Shown: piece by piece, positions 1 to 14,200 of the stretch | How positions within the stretch are numbered: position 1 is the first letter of the stretch | Layout: every line of letters begins with the position of its first letter | Source of the DNA: Phalacrocorax aristotelis | Taxonomy: Eukaryota; Chordata; Aves; Suliformes; Phalacrocoracidae | Reading direction: 5' to 3' | Assembly (NCBI RefSeq): GCF_949628215.1 | Contig: NC_134280.1 | Coordinates: 11,047,795-11,111,794, forward strand | DNA length: 64,000 nt | Notes under the pieces: model-generated | Told to the model about the DNA's origin: nothing | Databases searched by the model: none | The model's input: the letters and a program-made list of their open reading frames with translations, nothing else | Translations under genes and position numbers: made by a program

Positions 1-1316
1 CAGATCCTCAGGGAAATCCCTTGATAGTCTCTTTCCATTATGAAAATTATTTATTTCTTCTTATCCTTTGTTTCCCAATGGCAACTATTCATGCAGAAGT
101 GCCCTTCTCCTTTGCACCACTTCTGCTCCAATCCCAGAAAAGCCTTGGGTGATGGACATTTCCAAAAGCCTATGAAAAACACAGCCTATGCCAGGGACCA
201 GGTCACCCCATCAGAGTGGTCACCTTCACTTTCAAAGACCTTGACTAGCTATAAGGCAAGACTGTACTCCATCAAAACCAAGTTGTCTCAGTCCCCAGTT
301 TGTTAATTATGGTCTTTATTATAATCTCTACCAGTGTCCCCAGTACAAAAGCCAGATGTCCTGGTGTGTAAGTTCCCTGGGCCACCTCCTGAGCCCTTTA
401 AAAATTCTTTAAGAGCAAATTTGCCATTCCTTAAGCTTGAAGGCAGATTTGAGCCGCTGGTGGCACAGCCCATGAGTAGCCTGCCAGTTCCCTGCCCGAG
501 TTTCATCAGTCCTCCAGGGCTGGCTGGTGTGCTGCCTGCGAGTGTATTGATCTGCTTAAAACCTCTCTGTGGCCTCAGTGTCTAATCTGTTTTAGAGAGC
601 ATGGTGTTACAGGGCAAAATTCATTAATGTTTGTAAAGCTCATCAAGATCTTTCATGAGCAAATCCAGTCATGATTTAATATTTTTTTTTAAATGTCACG
701 AGTAAGTTCTCAGTATTCATTGAAAAGCTGAAGCAAACAGCGTTTGCCAGACCCAGATATCAGAACAGGAAAAAGCTGCCACTTTTCGTTTACCACTTTT
801 AGGACACTTTTATTTCAGCTTAAACTCCCTGCCTTGATTCTGCTCCTCCAGATCAGAAGCCACCCCCCAGCTCTCCCAAATGTGGGCTCAGGGATCCCCA
901 TGGACCCCTGGCCCTGGGTTTTTCAGAAGATGCCTGCTGTCTCCACGGGCCTCTGAGAGTTGCTGGTCCTGGACACTGTTAGGATTGTGCTGGCAGCATG
1001 AGATGCCAGCATGAAGAACAGCAAAGGATGGATGAGTGCTGCGAGCAGGTATTGGATCACACAAACAAGGGAAATCTTCCTAAAACCCTTTGCCTTCGAC
1101 CCAGTGTGGTGTTTTGTCCCCCTCCAATGGTGCTTGTACATTACTGCACGCTTGCTGGTGGGTTTGGCAGATGTGTCCTGGGCTACTGGGACCAAAACCA
1201 CGTGTACTTCTGTTCAAGTGGCCTAAGTGGCATTTTTCCCCATGACCACAGATGTGGTCTGGGTCTCGGCAAGAGCTTTACAATGAACTTGCATTTCTCT
1301 TTGTTTTTCCTGCCAG
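1..1316 (+). other. STEAP3: STEAP3 intron upstream of first coding exon
   Basis: Non-coding by inspection. The 3' splice site (pyrimidine stretch then AG at 1315-1316) ends this intron. I found no 5' UTR exon, promoter or repeat I could support; short open frames here look random. Confidence 0.6.
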
Positions 1317-1317
1317 G

Positions 1318-4300
1318 ATGTCCCGAGGAGACATGGCCAAACCCCTCCTGGGCCGTCAGAGCACAGAGGGTGACCCCAGCATCACGCCTGCGGCCGGCCG
1401 CACCATCGGGGTGCTGGGGAGCGGGGACTTTGCACGGTCGTTGGCCATCCGCCTGGTGTGCTCCGGGTTCAAGGTGGTGGTTGGCAGCCGCAACCCAAAG
1501 CGCAAAGCCGGCCTTTTCCCTTCTGCAGCAGAAGTCACCTTCCAGGCTGATGCGGTGAAGAAGACGGATGTCATTTTTGTGGCAGTTTTCAGGGAACATT
1601 ACTCCACCCTGTGTGACCTGGCTGATGTGCTGGTGGGCAAGATCCTGGTGGACGTTAGTAACAACACTGAGATCAACCATCACAAAGAATCCAATGCCGA
1701 GTACTTGGCTTCCCTGTTCCCAGCCTGCACCGTGGTCAAGGGGTTTAACGTGGTTTCTGCGTGGACGCTGCAGTCAGGTGCCAGGGATGGAAATAAGCAG
1801 GTACTGTTTTCTTCTGACAAGGCTCAAATCCCAACTGTTTCAGCAGCTGAGGTCTGGCAGCACTAGCAAATGGCCTTAAGGTCTAGGAAAAGGGGTCTGA
1901 GTGCTGGCTGTGGCGCCCAGAGACCACCCCATAGCTCCTGCATTTCTTTGCTCAGAAATGAAGTATCCCCACTTACCACACACTCTGTAGTGTTTGGAGC
2001 CTCTGCCAAAGTGAGAAGTATTCTTTGTCTGTTTATCTAAACACAGCCAGTAAAACAAACTGGCGGTGCACACATGAAAGGAAACTTGTCCAGGAGAGAG
2101 GTCTTTGGCAGCCAGGGTAAATCCCCATCAGAAAGCTTGCCTGGAAGCATGATGCTTAGTGCAATAATGTAGGCTTCCTTTAGCACAGCACCCCTCCTGA
2201 CACATTCGTTCCCAGCAGCCCAATCTCTCTTTGCCCTGTGTGTATCTTTCTGTTCGTTGCAGGTTCTGATTTGCTCAAATAACCAAGAAGCCAAGCGCAC
2301 GGTAGCAGAAATTGCTCAAGTCATGGGATTCACCCCTGTGGACATGGGCTGCATGTCATCAGCCTGTGAGATCGAGAACGTTCCCCTGCGCCTCTTGCCA
2401 GCCTGGAAAATCCCCATCTTTTTGGCCCTGGGGCTCTTTCTTTGCTTCTTCACTTACAACCTGATCCGGCAGGTCATCCACCCTTACATCAGGGAGCAGA
2501 AGAACAAGTTGTACAAGATCCCCATTGAGGTGGTCAACACTACGCTGCCATGCGTGGCCTACGTCATGCTGTCTCTCGTCTACCTGCCCGGGGTGCTGGC
2601 AGCCTGCCTGCAGCTCTACTATGGCACTAAATACAGGCGCTTTCCAGATTGGCTCGACCAGTGGCTCCAGCACCGAAAGCAGATTGGTCTCCTCAGCTTC
2701 TTCTGTGCAGCTTTGCATGCCATGTACAGCCTCTGTTTGCCCATGCGCCGCTCCCACCGCTACCAGTTAATAGAGACAGCTGTCAAGCAGGTAATGTGGG
2801 TACTCTTCAGATCAGCACCTGTAGTAATCTTCTACACACATCCAGATGTTGGGTAGCAGGCTTAGTATCTTGGCCTTTGCATTCACTTTCCAAAGCATGT
2901 GTGGGAGAGTGGGAATAAGCTGTTATCTCTATGAGCACTTCTTCCACGAGGCAACTGCACACCACATACTGGGCATGCACCCATCTGCAGTGAGGACCAG
3001 CCATGTTAGCACGGTGTTGCCCATGCACTTACAACCAGGGCTAGAATCAAAATCCCCCGTGCCATTGCTCCCCCGAAGCACAGACAAGTCTTTGAAACCA
3101 GCCTTGCCCAGCACCTGGCATGTCTGAGACTAGGACAGAGGCAGGAAAAATGCTAGGAGAGGAGAAATCCAGTGGTGGAGGGAGCAGAGTTCCCCTCAAC
3201 TTTTCTCTCTATAATTTGGGAGATCCCTGTTTGCTCACACTGATGTTCACAGTAGGTGCCTGGTGGAGTGACCAAGTCACAACCCTGCCGGCTTTTGAAG
3301 GAGGTGTGTCCTCATCACAATGTGCCTCCAGGAGTTTAACAAAATGATGGTGAAGAACTGGTCATAGTCTAAGAGCACGAGGAAATGGAAAAGGGCTTTA
3401 TTGCCTTATTGAGACTCTCAGCAGTGTTTATCCAGTGTGAGATTGCTACCTCCAGGCAATTCAGCCAGCTCTGTTACCCAGCACTGCCACAGCAAAATGA
3501 TTCTGCCCTTCTTATGCCCCTGGCTTCTCACTGCTCTGCCCTGCTCCCTCCTGGGATGGCACAAGCTTTGTGCAGCTGAGCGGGGAACCTGCTCAAGGAA
3601 TTGTCCGGTAACCAGTCCGCTTTCTGCGCTGGGATATTTGCCCAAGTGATTCCACATGCCTGTCCCAAGAGAGAGGAGGGAAGGGGCCGTGGGGGCAGCA
3701 GGGAGCGGGACAGCTGCTTTCGGCAGCAGTGCCTGTTCAAAGTATCTGTCAAATGTCACCCTCAACCTCCCTGCTCCAGCCTTAAGCAGGTTCTTCTCGA
3801 TTGCCACAGTCACACATTAATCTCGGGCAAGCATCCTGTGCTCATTTCCCCTTTACCTTCTGTTTTCTAGCAACATCTTTGTTTAGTAAATTAAACCCAT
3901 TTAATGGGCTAAAGAGGATGGTTCTAAATGTTGCTCTTTGCCATGCAGCATAAAACCCATCTTCCCTTCCATTAGCATGAACAATTTCCCCCCTAAATGC
4001 ACTTAAAAGGAAGGTTATTAGGAGACTACTGCATATTCAAGGATCTGTATTTGTTTTCATGGCTTTAAACTGACTTCTCATTCTAATTATCATTCCAAAT
4101 GCGATTTTGGGGCTTGCTGCCGTGGTTACAGGCTGTGGGAACTGAGAGCATTCAGCAGTTCTTCCCAGCGGGCTTCAAATCTGGTCTAGCTTGGCCAAAC
4201 AGCAGTGGGATAAAAGAGCATTTTCACACCTCCCAGAACACAGGGGCAAATAGTGCTAGAGGTGTGAATAGGACCCGGTGTTCATCCAGGAAACCTGCTT

Positions 4301-7300
4301 CCAAAACCAAAATTAATACAGATAAAATTCAGTTCCTCTATTCCTAAGCACTCCGTTTTAACAAACCTTCATTGTCATGCCAGGCTATGGAGAAGAAGAT
4401 GAATATCTGGGTAGAGGAGGAAGTCTGGAGGATGGAGATTTATATCTCTGTTGGAATAATTGCCCTGGGCTTGCTGTCGTTACTTGCCATCACTTCACTT
4501 CCATCCATCGCAAACTCTCTCAACTGGAGGGAATTCAGTTTCATTCAGGTAAAGTTGACATTTGCCAATGCCAGAGAGTGATTTTGCAGTTGGAGCCGGC
4601 CCTCACACAGACCACGGAGGGCAGAGGTTGACCTGCCATTCCAGCAAGTCCCTGCTCTGGCATGGCCACCGCAAGCTGCACACCAGTATCAGGGGCAAGC
4701 CCTGGCCCTCCACACCCCCATGCACCCCAGAGCGGTGGAGCCTCTGCCTGGGGATGACACTGAGTGGTGATGGCAGGGCAGCGGGATGTGGTATGTCCCA
4801 GGGGGGCTGCGCTGCTCTCACCAGGGCTCGACCAGTCTGTGGAGGGTGCTGCTGTCTCAGAGGGAAGGGAAAATGTAATGCGTCATGGGCATCCACTTGA
4901 GGATTAGCAGCAGGCTTTGCAGGAATCTTTAATGTCTTGGCTGAAGTTCTTTCTCACCCTGCATTTAGCAGCATTAGTTAGAGATCCTGAGAGAAAAAAC
5001 AGCCTGGGCTTTGGCTGCATGACACCCTCTGCAGAGTCCTTCTTTCCCCCTCTGTGCCCATAAGCAGCGCTGCCAATCACAGCTAAAAACCCCCTGAAGT
5101 CACACAAGGCAGAAAGGCAGAAAGCCTCAGGGTCATTTTGAGAGCTCAGTGTTGTTCCCTTCCATGGGCAAGATCCCCCTTGGAGCCAGTCGTGTGTCGG
5201 TCAGGCACAACATGCCAGAGATGCTGCAGGGAGTTTGCACCAGGCTGGGGAGGGCAGGCAGGTAACCCACCACAGAGAGCTGCCTGCGGGACACAGATCT
5301 GCCCTTGTATTTCAGGGAGAATGAGCTTATGAAAAGACAACGGTTAGGAAAGAACCTGGGAGGATGGCGCAGGGGGAAGTCAGGTTTGGCAGAGCTTGCA
5401 TGTACCCAAATATTCAATAGACAGGTTTGAAAAGGTCTAGACTGGTCTATAAAAATGCCAGAGCTCAAGAAGAATTGGGTGTGGTTTCAGTGAAAAGTCT
5501 GTGTCTGCTTCTAAAAGGTGCATTAGGAGTACAGGGGTAATTTTTCTTTCTCCAAAGTCATTCAGTGGTTCAGGAGCCTTCTTCTCGCTTGCAGTGAGGT
5601 CCAAGCTCCCAAGGGCCAAACTCCCACCACATGGGACATTCGCAAACCCCAAACTCAGGGGCTGCAGCACTCTCAGGGATATGCTTGGAGCCAGGCTTAG
5701 GACTAATAATGGGGATAGCCAGGAATGAACCTTCAGATGTTCCCTGCACATTAGAGCTCAGTTTGAGGCCAAATTCCACCCACCATGTCACTGTTGTATC
5801 CCATAGTCCTAAAACCCCTTGTTACTTGTGTCTCCTATATCACTGCTGCTTAGCATGCGCCAGGCTTCAAGTCCCGCTGCAGTGACCCGTGTGGCAGCCC
5901 GACACACGTGAGCCTCCGTGGGACCCCACCCCCCCACATATCTCCCCTGCGGAGCCTCCCCCGTGCATCACACCTACCCCTTCAAAAGGGGAGGGCAGGG
6001 TTCAGGGATGCAGAGGTGAATATCTATCATCCAGCCTCTCCCGTTGGAGCTCTTCAGCGGCGTATAAATAATTCAATATTCATTAGAGCAGGAGTTTGAA
6101 GCCTGCTCCACTGCTTCCCCCACAAGTGCCCTGATCACCAAACGAGCAAGTCAGTTTGCCTTTTTTCCTCTCTTGCTGTGGGCTAGTGAATAATTATTTA
6201 CACGGAGTAGAAGAGCCTCACCAGGGGAGCTTGACCTCAAGAGATCGTCCTTCCGGGAGAAGGGAGACCTGGTTTTAAACCTCTCTTTCAGATCGGACAA
6301 CAGGAGCATATTAGTTCTTGCCATCATGTCTCAGGGGAGGGCTGCAGCCACTGGGACGTTGGATAAATCAATCCTGGCTTAGGCATCTCATACCAGGAAT
6401 CCCAAATGAAGGGAAGTATCTCCTTGCAGCCTGGAAGGAGGCTTTGAAACCCCCTGCTTTTCCCTTTGGCTCCCCAGGCAGCCTGGCAGCTATCCTGGCG
6501 CATGCTGGCGGTGCGTCGTGTAATATCTACGTTGTCGCAGCAGGTAGTGCTGCTGCCTCCTACCAGTGTGTGTAACACGATTCTTGCATCTGCCCTTTGG
6601 GACCCTTTCCCGCATCTTTCTAAGGGTATGTTAGTGCTGGGACAGGACATATACATGATGCTTGGCTCCAAAATAGCTCTTGGCTGCCCCACATGGGAAC
6701 CGGCTGGCTTAGTTCATGGAAAGATACTCTTTCCCTATTTTTGTCCGTGTGGGATAAAGCATGACAGTGTGACACGAGCTCCCAGCTGATCACATGCAGG
6801 AGAGGCACAGCCAGCATTGTGCCCTACTGTGGAAATATCATGTAAAAAGAGCAGGCTGCAAATCTCTTAGCACATTAGCTTCCATTTTTATTTTTTTTTA
6901 ATGAAGCCTCTCTTAAATTATTTACGCTTCAATAAGTTGGTGATACCTTTCTTGAGGAAATTAAGAGCAGGTACAACTACTGCTCCTAGGCTCCAGAAGT
7001 TAACATTCAAGCAGCACAACGTGATCCTCCCTGAATTAATGCACAGCGGCACAATGTAAATATGAGGGGTGAAGCACAAGGCTGCTTTCTCATGTATTTG
7101 GGATGTCTAGCACTTGACGCTTTTACAGTGCATCAGAAGCATCATGGCCTCCTGTGCCTGGGAAAAGTGAAAGACAGGGAAAAAGGAAAGCGCAGCCATC
7201 CCAACCACATGTCTCCCAGAAAATGCAGCACTTCATTGCCATCTCAGTTGAACTGGCTAGCGTGTTTGAGACGCTCTACCAAAAGCCACATTTGAGAGAG

Positions 7301-10300
7301 GGCTGGGGCTTGTTACAAATCCAGGGGCCACTTTAGTCCCCTCCTTACCTGGACCTTCCCAAGTCTGACGTTTCCCAGCAGCAGTCTGTGCACCTATATT
7401 AGTGTCATGGGATACTGTCATGCTCTTAAAATACACATCTGTTGCCTGGTGGGCTGAAAATCCCATTTGTATTGATGCTGAGGTTTTAGAAAAGAACAGT
7501 TAATTTTTATAGTAGTTCCTACACATACAAAAATGTCAATTAAATATAGTTAAATTGGATACAGTTCCCCTATACGTCCAGTTTTGATTAACAGAAAATG
7601 TACAGGATCTAGACACCGGATAACACGAATGATTCATACGTAAGTCAACTTACAGGGGACATTTTTAATGTTCCCCAGTGATTACAAATCAACTCTAATT
7701 GGCTGAGAAGTAAAAATGTGTATGATTGCCTTCCCACCCTGAGTCGTCCTCCTGGAATTTGAAGGTTGAATTGACCTGGTTTCTTTCTTAGCTCACGTAT
7801 CGCAAGATATAAAGAATCTGTCATCAGACCTTTTCTAACCTTCCTGTCAGCGAAGTGCGAACCAGAGCCACTTCCACAGAGCTAATGACTTCATGGGACT
7901 GACGGCAGCAGAAGTCAGAAACGTATTTGGGTCAGGAAGGGGCCGTTGGCTTTGGATGCTGCCCTGACATTTCTAAATGAGCCACATGCGACTGAATCAC
8001 CTTCGCTGATGCATGACAGGGAGCCTCAAAGACACTAAGGAGATGGGGGAGATATAAGAGTTAATACAGAATAGAAGATATGTACAAAGCCTGCATTAGG
8101 AAGATACCATCTTCATAGAGCCGTCTTTCAGAGGCTTTTAACACAACCCTGCATGGGTGGTGGTCCCATATTCCCCATGCTGTGACAGTGCAAAAGAAAC
8201 CCCTGCCACTGTTTAAAACAAAAAACCAAAAAGGTTTCATAGCCAGAAACTGCACTGAGAGGATAAACAAGAGCATAGCCTCAAAAGTCAGTGTGGTATC
8301 AGGGCTGAGCACGCTGGCAAATCAGTCCCTGTGGGGTGCTCAGTAGGCTCTGCATTGTAGTGTTCTGAGTATTTATTGAGCTGTATATACTGAGACAAGC
8401 TGCAATCAGCACAACTTTGGTCTGTTGTGCGCTTATAGATCAACCTGTACCTGACTGACAACTTGTCTGGTGGGTGCAGCTGTGGGACCCTGCTGACCAC
8501 AGGTCCTTCTGCCAGCTGATGGGATTGGGACACCCCTGGGCACCCTGGTCTGCCCCAGCACCCAGGCTTTCACCAGACAGCCCCTTGTTTGTGTTAGGAG
8601 TAGATCATCCCATTGCTGCAGTCTGAGGAGCTGCCAGTGCCTGCTTCCAGCTGCTGCCAGCTTATCCACGTGTTTTTTGCCAATTAGCTTTTTTGTTTCA
8701 TGTGCCCCGCCGTCTGCACGCAAAGGTGGGTCACTGAGCGCCTGTGATGGTTCGTCACCTTTTGTCCTACTAATTTCCACTCCTGCTCTCGCCTGGTACC
8801 AGCAGCAGTTGAAAGAGGAACAAACTAATTATCTCCAGCTCTTGACATCTCTGCCGTGCACAGAGCCCTGCTTGGGCTGACTCCAAAATCACCCTCTGCC
8901 CAGGGCAGTAAGTTTCTGCTGCCCTCAGACTTCACTCTGTCCCCTTTCCCCCTGCCCTGTTTTACATCTCTGCTCTGCCAGATGAGTCTCAGGCTGGTAC
9001 TTCTAGCCTTTTGCCACTGAGGGATGTTATTGCCTGCTGGAGAGACGCTCAGAGTTGGTAAATGATGGATGAGCTATGGGTCAACTGCGATCACGGCATA
9101 TTCCAGCAAACTCCTCCTTAATTTTTCAAGTGAAACCAATCTTGACCCTGTTTGGGTTTGCTGCTTGTTACCACTTTGGCTTAGGAATTGGACGTGGCTT
9201 TTGGTAAGAATGATGGCTGTCCCTGAAAAAAAGGACAGATGCAGGGATGCATGCAGGGCTGAGGTTCAGCTCACAGGTCTGCTCCCGACTCCAGGCACGA
9301 CCTTGAGTAACGCTAAGCTGTAATACAGAGAAGAGAGTTCCCTAACTTGGCAGGGTGTTGTACGGGTGAAATCTTGGCAGGGCTCAGTGACGCCCACATG
9401 ACTGCCTGATAGGTGCTGTGAAAGTGAAGTACCTAGATCTGGCAGCACGTTTCAGAGCTCTCCTTCCCTCTCCTGCCCAGTCCTCTCAGCTGCCTAAATG
9501 ATGAGCTCTGAAGGTTAGAGGACCCTTGGTCTAGTTTGTTGGTAACAACATGGTACATTTTTAAAAGTTGTCTGGGTTTTTAAGTAGTTTCCCAACAATC
9601 AAAAACAGGAAGGGATGCTTTGAATTGAGTAGTTTTCCAGGTGAGATTATTTTTCCCAGAGAAAATTATGAGTCCTTCCTCCTGTCTTGCCCTGGTCCCT
9701 TATTTCCCTGCTGTGTCCTCATTCCTGGGCATACCTTCAGGATGACAGTGTTTCTTGCTGATCTCTGACTATCTGCACCACTTTGACTTGTAAAGGCTTC
9801 CTTGATGTTGGGTACATCAGCAGCAAAATTTTCCTTGTCCAGGCATCTTGAAATTTGGTCATTATTGCAGGCTTAGACCGAGCATTTGAAGTAGGGCAGC
9901 AGAGCAATATGTTTTTCTTTGACAATACAGCAGCAAAGGCTTGCACTTAAGATGCCTCTGTGAGTGAGCGCCGGGCTCCTGCTCAGTGCCAGCCGGCAGC
10001 AGGAGCTGGCAAGCTCGGGAGCCACCACCTCTGATGCTGGCAGGAGACCACCAGTGAGGAGACCACAGTTTCAAACCCCTCTTGAGAGCAACCTAAGAGG
10101 GAAATATTCAGGCCAAGTGTTGTCTCCGTGGCTGCTTGGGAGCCAAGATCTCAGCTGAAAATGGGGGAAATTCTTGTCTGCAGAACACAGACTGTGTTCT
10201 TGCTGCCTCCCTGAGTGGATAAAGTGACTTGACTCCCCATCTCAAGGACTGACTTAGTCCCTCGTAGAGCCTGATGGTCTGGCTCACAAACCAACACAGA

Positions 10301-11183
10301 TCTCTAGAGCAGAGAAGGAAACCGTTCAGGGCTGTTGCTCACCTCAGACCAGAGCACTTCTGTCTCCACAATCTCATTTTCCTGTAGATGACAGCAGTTA
10401 CCTGAAGGTGTCTGCTCTGTGCGAGGCTACAGCTTCACCGACTTCTGACGGTGCCAACTGCTGGTCCAGAGCCACGATGCTGATGCTTCACCCCACTGGT
10501 CAGCAGCCTCTTGCCAGCCACAGACCAGCAGGCAGCGGAGCTGGCAGCTGCAGCTCGGGAGGAGCATTTGTGAGCTGCCTGCGGTTACGTGCTCGGCAGG
10601 GGCTGGGGGATGCTGCTTCGCATGGAGGCAGGAGCCCACCTCTCAGCCAAGTTGGCAGCATCTTCTGGGAAACTCCTGCTGTGTTTCTAATATCACACTT
10701 AACCTCTGATTAGAGAAAGAAAAATGCAGTCTGGCACACTACCCGGGAAAGGTTTCCAGTCGTATTTTATTCTGTCCAAGAAACACAGGAATACTCATTG
10801 CTTTCTCTATGCTATGTACACTTACAGGACAGAGTAAAGTAACATAGGAAAGTAGACAGGCACGAGGTCCTCTGCTAACTGGTATGTGTTTCTCTTCCTT
10901 TTAGTCCACCCTTGGATTTGTTGCCTTGGTAATCAGCACTCTGCACACACTCACGTACGGATGGTCGAGGGCCTTCGATGAGAACCAGTACAAATTCTAC
11001 CTGCCTCCGACCTACACCCTCACGCTGCTCGTCCCGTGTACTGTGATCCTAGCAAAAGTTGTCTTCAGTTTGCCCTGCATCCAGCAAAGACTTCTGCGAA
11101 TCAGGAGGGGCTGGGAGAAGGGGAGATATGTGAAGTTTGTTCTGCCCAGCGCAACAAGCGGGGAGACCTGTAGCAATGTCTAG
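1318..11183 (+). CDS. STEAP3: STEAP3 metalloreductase (four coding exons, complete)
   Basis: Endosomal NADPH-dependent ferric/cupric reductase of the transferrin cycle. Coding exons are 1318-1800, 2263-2790, 4384-4548 and 10905-11183; all introns are phase 0 with GT-AG ends. The product is 484 aa, against 488 for the human protein as I recall it. An N-terminal Rossmann oxidoreductase domain carries the dinucleotide motif G34-S-G-D-F-A39 and the following SRNPK stretch. A six-helix ferric reductase domain follows. The haem-ligand histidines are H313 (in CAALHAMY) and H406 (in [10 protein letters not shown]), equivalent to human H316 and H409. The ATG lies one base after the 3' splice site at 1316, so the 5' UTR exon is upstream, probably outside the window. 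The shared stretches [25 protein letters not shown] and KFYLPPT separate it from STEAP1, 2 and 4. It converges on C2orf76. I see no frame breaks. Confidence 0.97.
1801..2262 (+). other. STEAP3: STEAP3 intron between coding exons 1 and 2
   Basis: Begins GTACTG and ends TTGCAG. No feature seen inside. Confidence 0.9.
2791..4383 (+). other. STEAP3: STEAP3 intron between coding exons 2 and 3
   Basis: Begins GTAATG and ends ATGCCAG. No gene, recent mobile element or tandem repeat noticed. Confidence 0.9.
4549..10904 (+). other. STEAP3: STEAP3 intron between coding exons 3 and 4
   Basis: A 6.4-kb phase-0 intron from GTAAAG to TTTTAG, the longest in the gene. Open frames in it are short and unlike any family I know. 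I noticed no CR1 copy. Any enhancers cannot be told by eye. Confidence 0.9.
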
Positions 11184-11293
11184 CAGGGCCCCGGCTGTGA
11201 CGGAGGATTTCAAAGCACTATCAACATTTCTATAAATGTGTTCCTTTTTCTTAAATATATGTATGTTTTGGTATAATTGTATTGTGGGTAAAT

Positions 11294-11299
11294 AATAAA
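11294..11299 (+). terminator. STEAP3: STEAP3 polyadenylation signal (proximal)
   Basis: AATAAA lies 111 nt after the stop codon in an AT-rich 3' UTR. A second AATAAA at 11854-11859 is a possible distal site. Which is used cannot be told from sequence. Confidence 0.65.
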
Positions 11300-14200
11300 A
11301 TTTGGTGACTTTAGATAATGGATGACCATGAAAGTAGTTTAGACAGTAATAGTTAAACTATATTGCTGATTTGCTAGGACAATTATTGCCTTAAAAATGA
11401 CTGTGAAAGCCAAGCTAGCAGCACTGATATACATGGGAAACTGATGGACTCTATTAGTCAGATCAGTCACTTCAGGTGCTGGCTGGCAGCTCCCCGCACC
11501 AGTACTTCTCGGCTGCTTCCCTACCTGCTTTCATAAATTTCAATGCCTTTTTCTTTTTTAATATGAAGTAGCATAGATTTTCTGGGTTTTGTGACAGCAA
11601 AGATGTCCTGCCTCTTGAGTGTCTGGATCAATCAAGGCAGTGCGGTTTAGAAAGATGAACTGTCTCTGGTTTTGGTCCCCTCAGTGAACTCTACGGACAA
11701 GTAAGAACAGCACTATTCATGTTACGTAGCATCTGCAGATTTTACTAAAAGCATCCAAACCTGACAGTAAGTCCAAGTATTGCTGTTCTGTCAAACACAG
11801 ACAGCACTTCTGGTCCTGTAAGCTGTGCCTGGCGCACATTTATAAGCTATGGAAATAAAGCACCTTTTCCAGCAGTATAAAAGCATTTGAAGAGAGAGGT
11901 GTCCCTAATATCACACATGTGGTCTGCACTGCTGGCTCTGAGATGACAGCTGCTGCTGCTGCTGCATGTTCTGTTTTACTAAGCCAGAGTTCCAAGCAGT
12001 ATTTGATGGAAGAAGAGCAAAGATAATTATCAGAAAGACCTGCTGCTTCACAAAATTACATGGAGAAAACCAAGGCCTTCCAGCTGGCCTTACATCAAAT
12101 AATAAGGTGAAGCTTTCAGAAATCGTTGTCACCTGAACACACCCATTTACAGAGACTAAACCAACAAAACCTCTAAACCCGCTGGTTTCACTAACAATAA
12201 TAAGATCTTTGAACAGTCTTGCAAAGGGAACAGCAAGTCTTGACCACAACATGAAAATACAGCAGCTGTACATTTGGGGCACAGTCCTTCATTGTCTTGC
12301 ACCTTAAAAAGTCACTTGCTAGGTCACAAAGCAGGTATCAAATGCTCTTCTGACTTCACACCTGCTTTGGACAAGGTACAGGTAAATGAAGATTTCTGCC
12401 CTAATTTCATTTTCCACAAGTCAATTTCTATCCCTTCAAGCTCTTGCTCTTTATCAGAATAATTCTTTGTGTTTTGGACATCCAAATCACCAAACAGAGA
12501 ATGGACAGCCATTCACAAAAGCTCATTTAAAAGCAAGCAATCAGGATGACAGAAGATGACTACCTCAGTAAGGTCAGATACAAGGGACGTGGCTAGAATA
12601 GCCTTATTTTCCTATAGTGAAGTAAAAGACACCACTCAGTAATCAGTATTGCTTTGAAAAACAACAGTTGTCAGCATCAAATGAGGTACGGTTTATGGAA
12701 CAAGAAAGTGCCTGTTACTAGACCAATTAATATAAATGGAGGGGGAAATTATCAACTTTGGGGCACATAAGCCCTTCTACAAGCCAACACTGCTTCTGTA
12801 ACCTGGATGATTTCTACACAGACTACTTAGCCTCAGATAACCACAGTGAATAATCTCCAAATATTGCTCATGATGCCAATGATGATATTGAGGGATTTTG
12901 TTTCTTGCCTAAGGCTTACAGTAAAGTCTCCAAATGCCACTTCTTTTCACTGAATAGAAAGAAATCAGCACGAGGGAAATGCCCAGATTTCATAATCAGC
13001 TGATTTTTTTTGTTTTGCGGGTTTTTTTGGCAACACAGGGAAGGCACCATTCTTTCCCTCTGTCCTCTTCAGAAAGCTGTGGTTATTCAGGTTTCCCCAT
13101 CCACCTCCACAACCTAGCCCAGACTGGCACCTGATCAAATGACTCACCAAGCAGATTGATTACCCGGCACTATTTGTTTGTGGTTGAATGATAAGTTAAG
13201 TTTCTGCGTGGATTTGAGACAGTTTCACCTGAGTATAATTCCACCCACTCCAGTTTAACTCACCATTGAGGGAAAACTGGATTCAGCAAGCTTGTTCTTT
13301 TAGTCCTCCATTTAATCATCAAGCAAAGTCAACATAAAAGCATCAGTTAACATATTTTCTGGTTACAACAGTGTATTCCAATGCCTCTTTTCCCCACCTA
13401 AGCTTCTTTTCACATCTTTAGGTCAGGCAAGTCTACTGCCTGGTGGCAAAAAAAAAAAAATAGGATTAGGAGGCAGAGAAAGAACATTACACAGGCTTGC
13501 GGGCTTTGTCTTCAGGGGGAAAGGTGTGGTTTTATTGTCAGTCGCTGCAAGGTTAAAGACTTGCTTTTCTGCCCAGCAAAAGTAAGGTTTGCACCTTTGC
13601 TTTGTTTACATGACTTTCACGCCCATATACCCTTTCCCATCGATGGCAAAGGGACAGTTTTCATGAGCAGAAGCGGAATCAGGCACCCGGACCTACCTGA
13701 GGAACTGGCTCTGTTAGTGAGTCAGCACGGTGCTTTTAAGATGGACACAAGCCCAGATGGACAGACGAGCCAGCTCAAAATCCCTGCAGCTACCGCAGCT
13801 CCACAGCGTCTAAAAAAAGGCTGGTCATGTGTCTCCAGCTAGTGCCTGTGCCAACATACTGTCCAGCCAGTCACCATCCCTTTTAAAGACTGAAACCAAT
13901 TTCTATAAATGCCCAACAGCATTTCAAATGGTGCCCTCTGTAGGCAACTTAAAGTCTTTGACACAACAGTTTGAGTAATTTCTTCTGATTCTGGAATGCT
14001 GAAAAGTAGTTTGAGGAATTTTCCAATTATCTTTTCCCTACAAATTTTTTTATGTGGATAGGGGGGTCTAGTGAGGTTAGGTTAAAATTTACCAATTAAC
14101 TGGTTTTGTACTTGGAGTTTCTCTCTCTCTGTATGTATGTACATACACACACATATATATATTATTGCAGAATATACAGCTAGAATGTAACTTCTTTATA

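Noticed and set aside
11948-11966. CTG trinucleotide repeat
   Set aside because: Only about five units, well within normal variation.
11911-12282. 123-codon minus-strand frame with a glutamine run
   Set aside because: The Q run comes from a short CTG/CAG repeat on the other strand; the rest resembles no family and there is no splice support.
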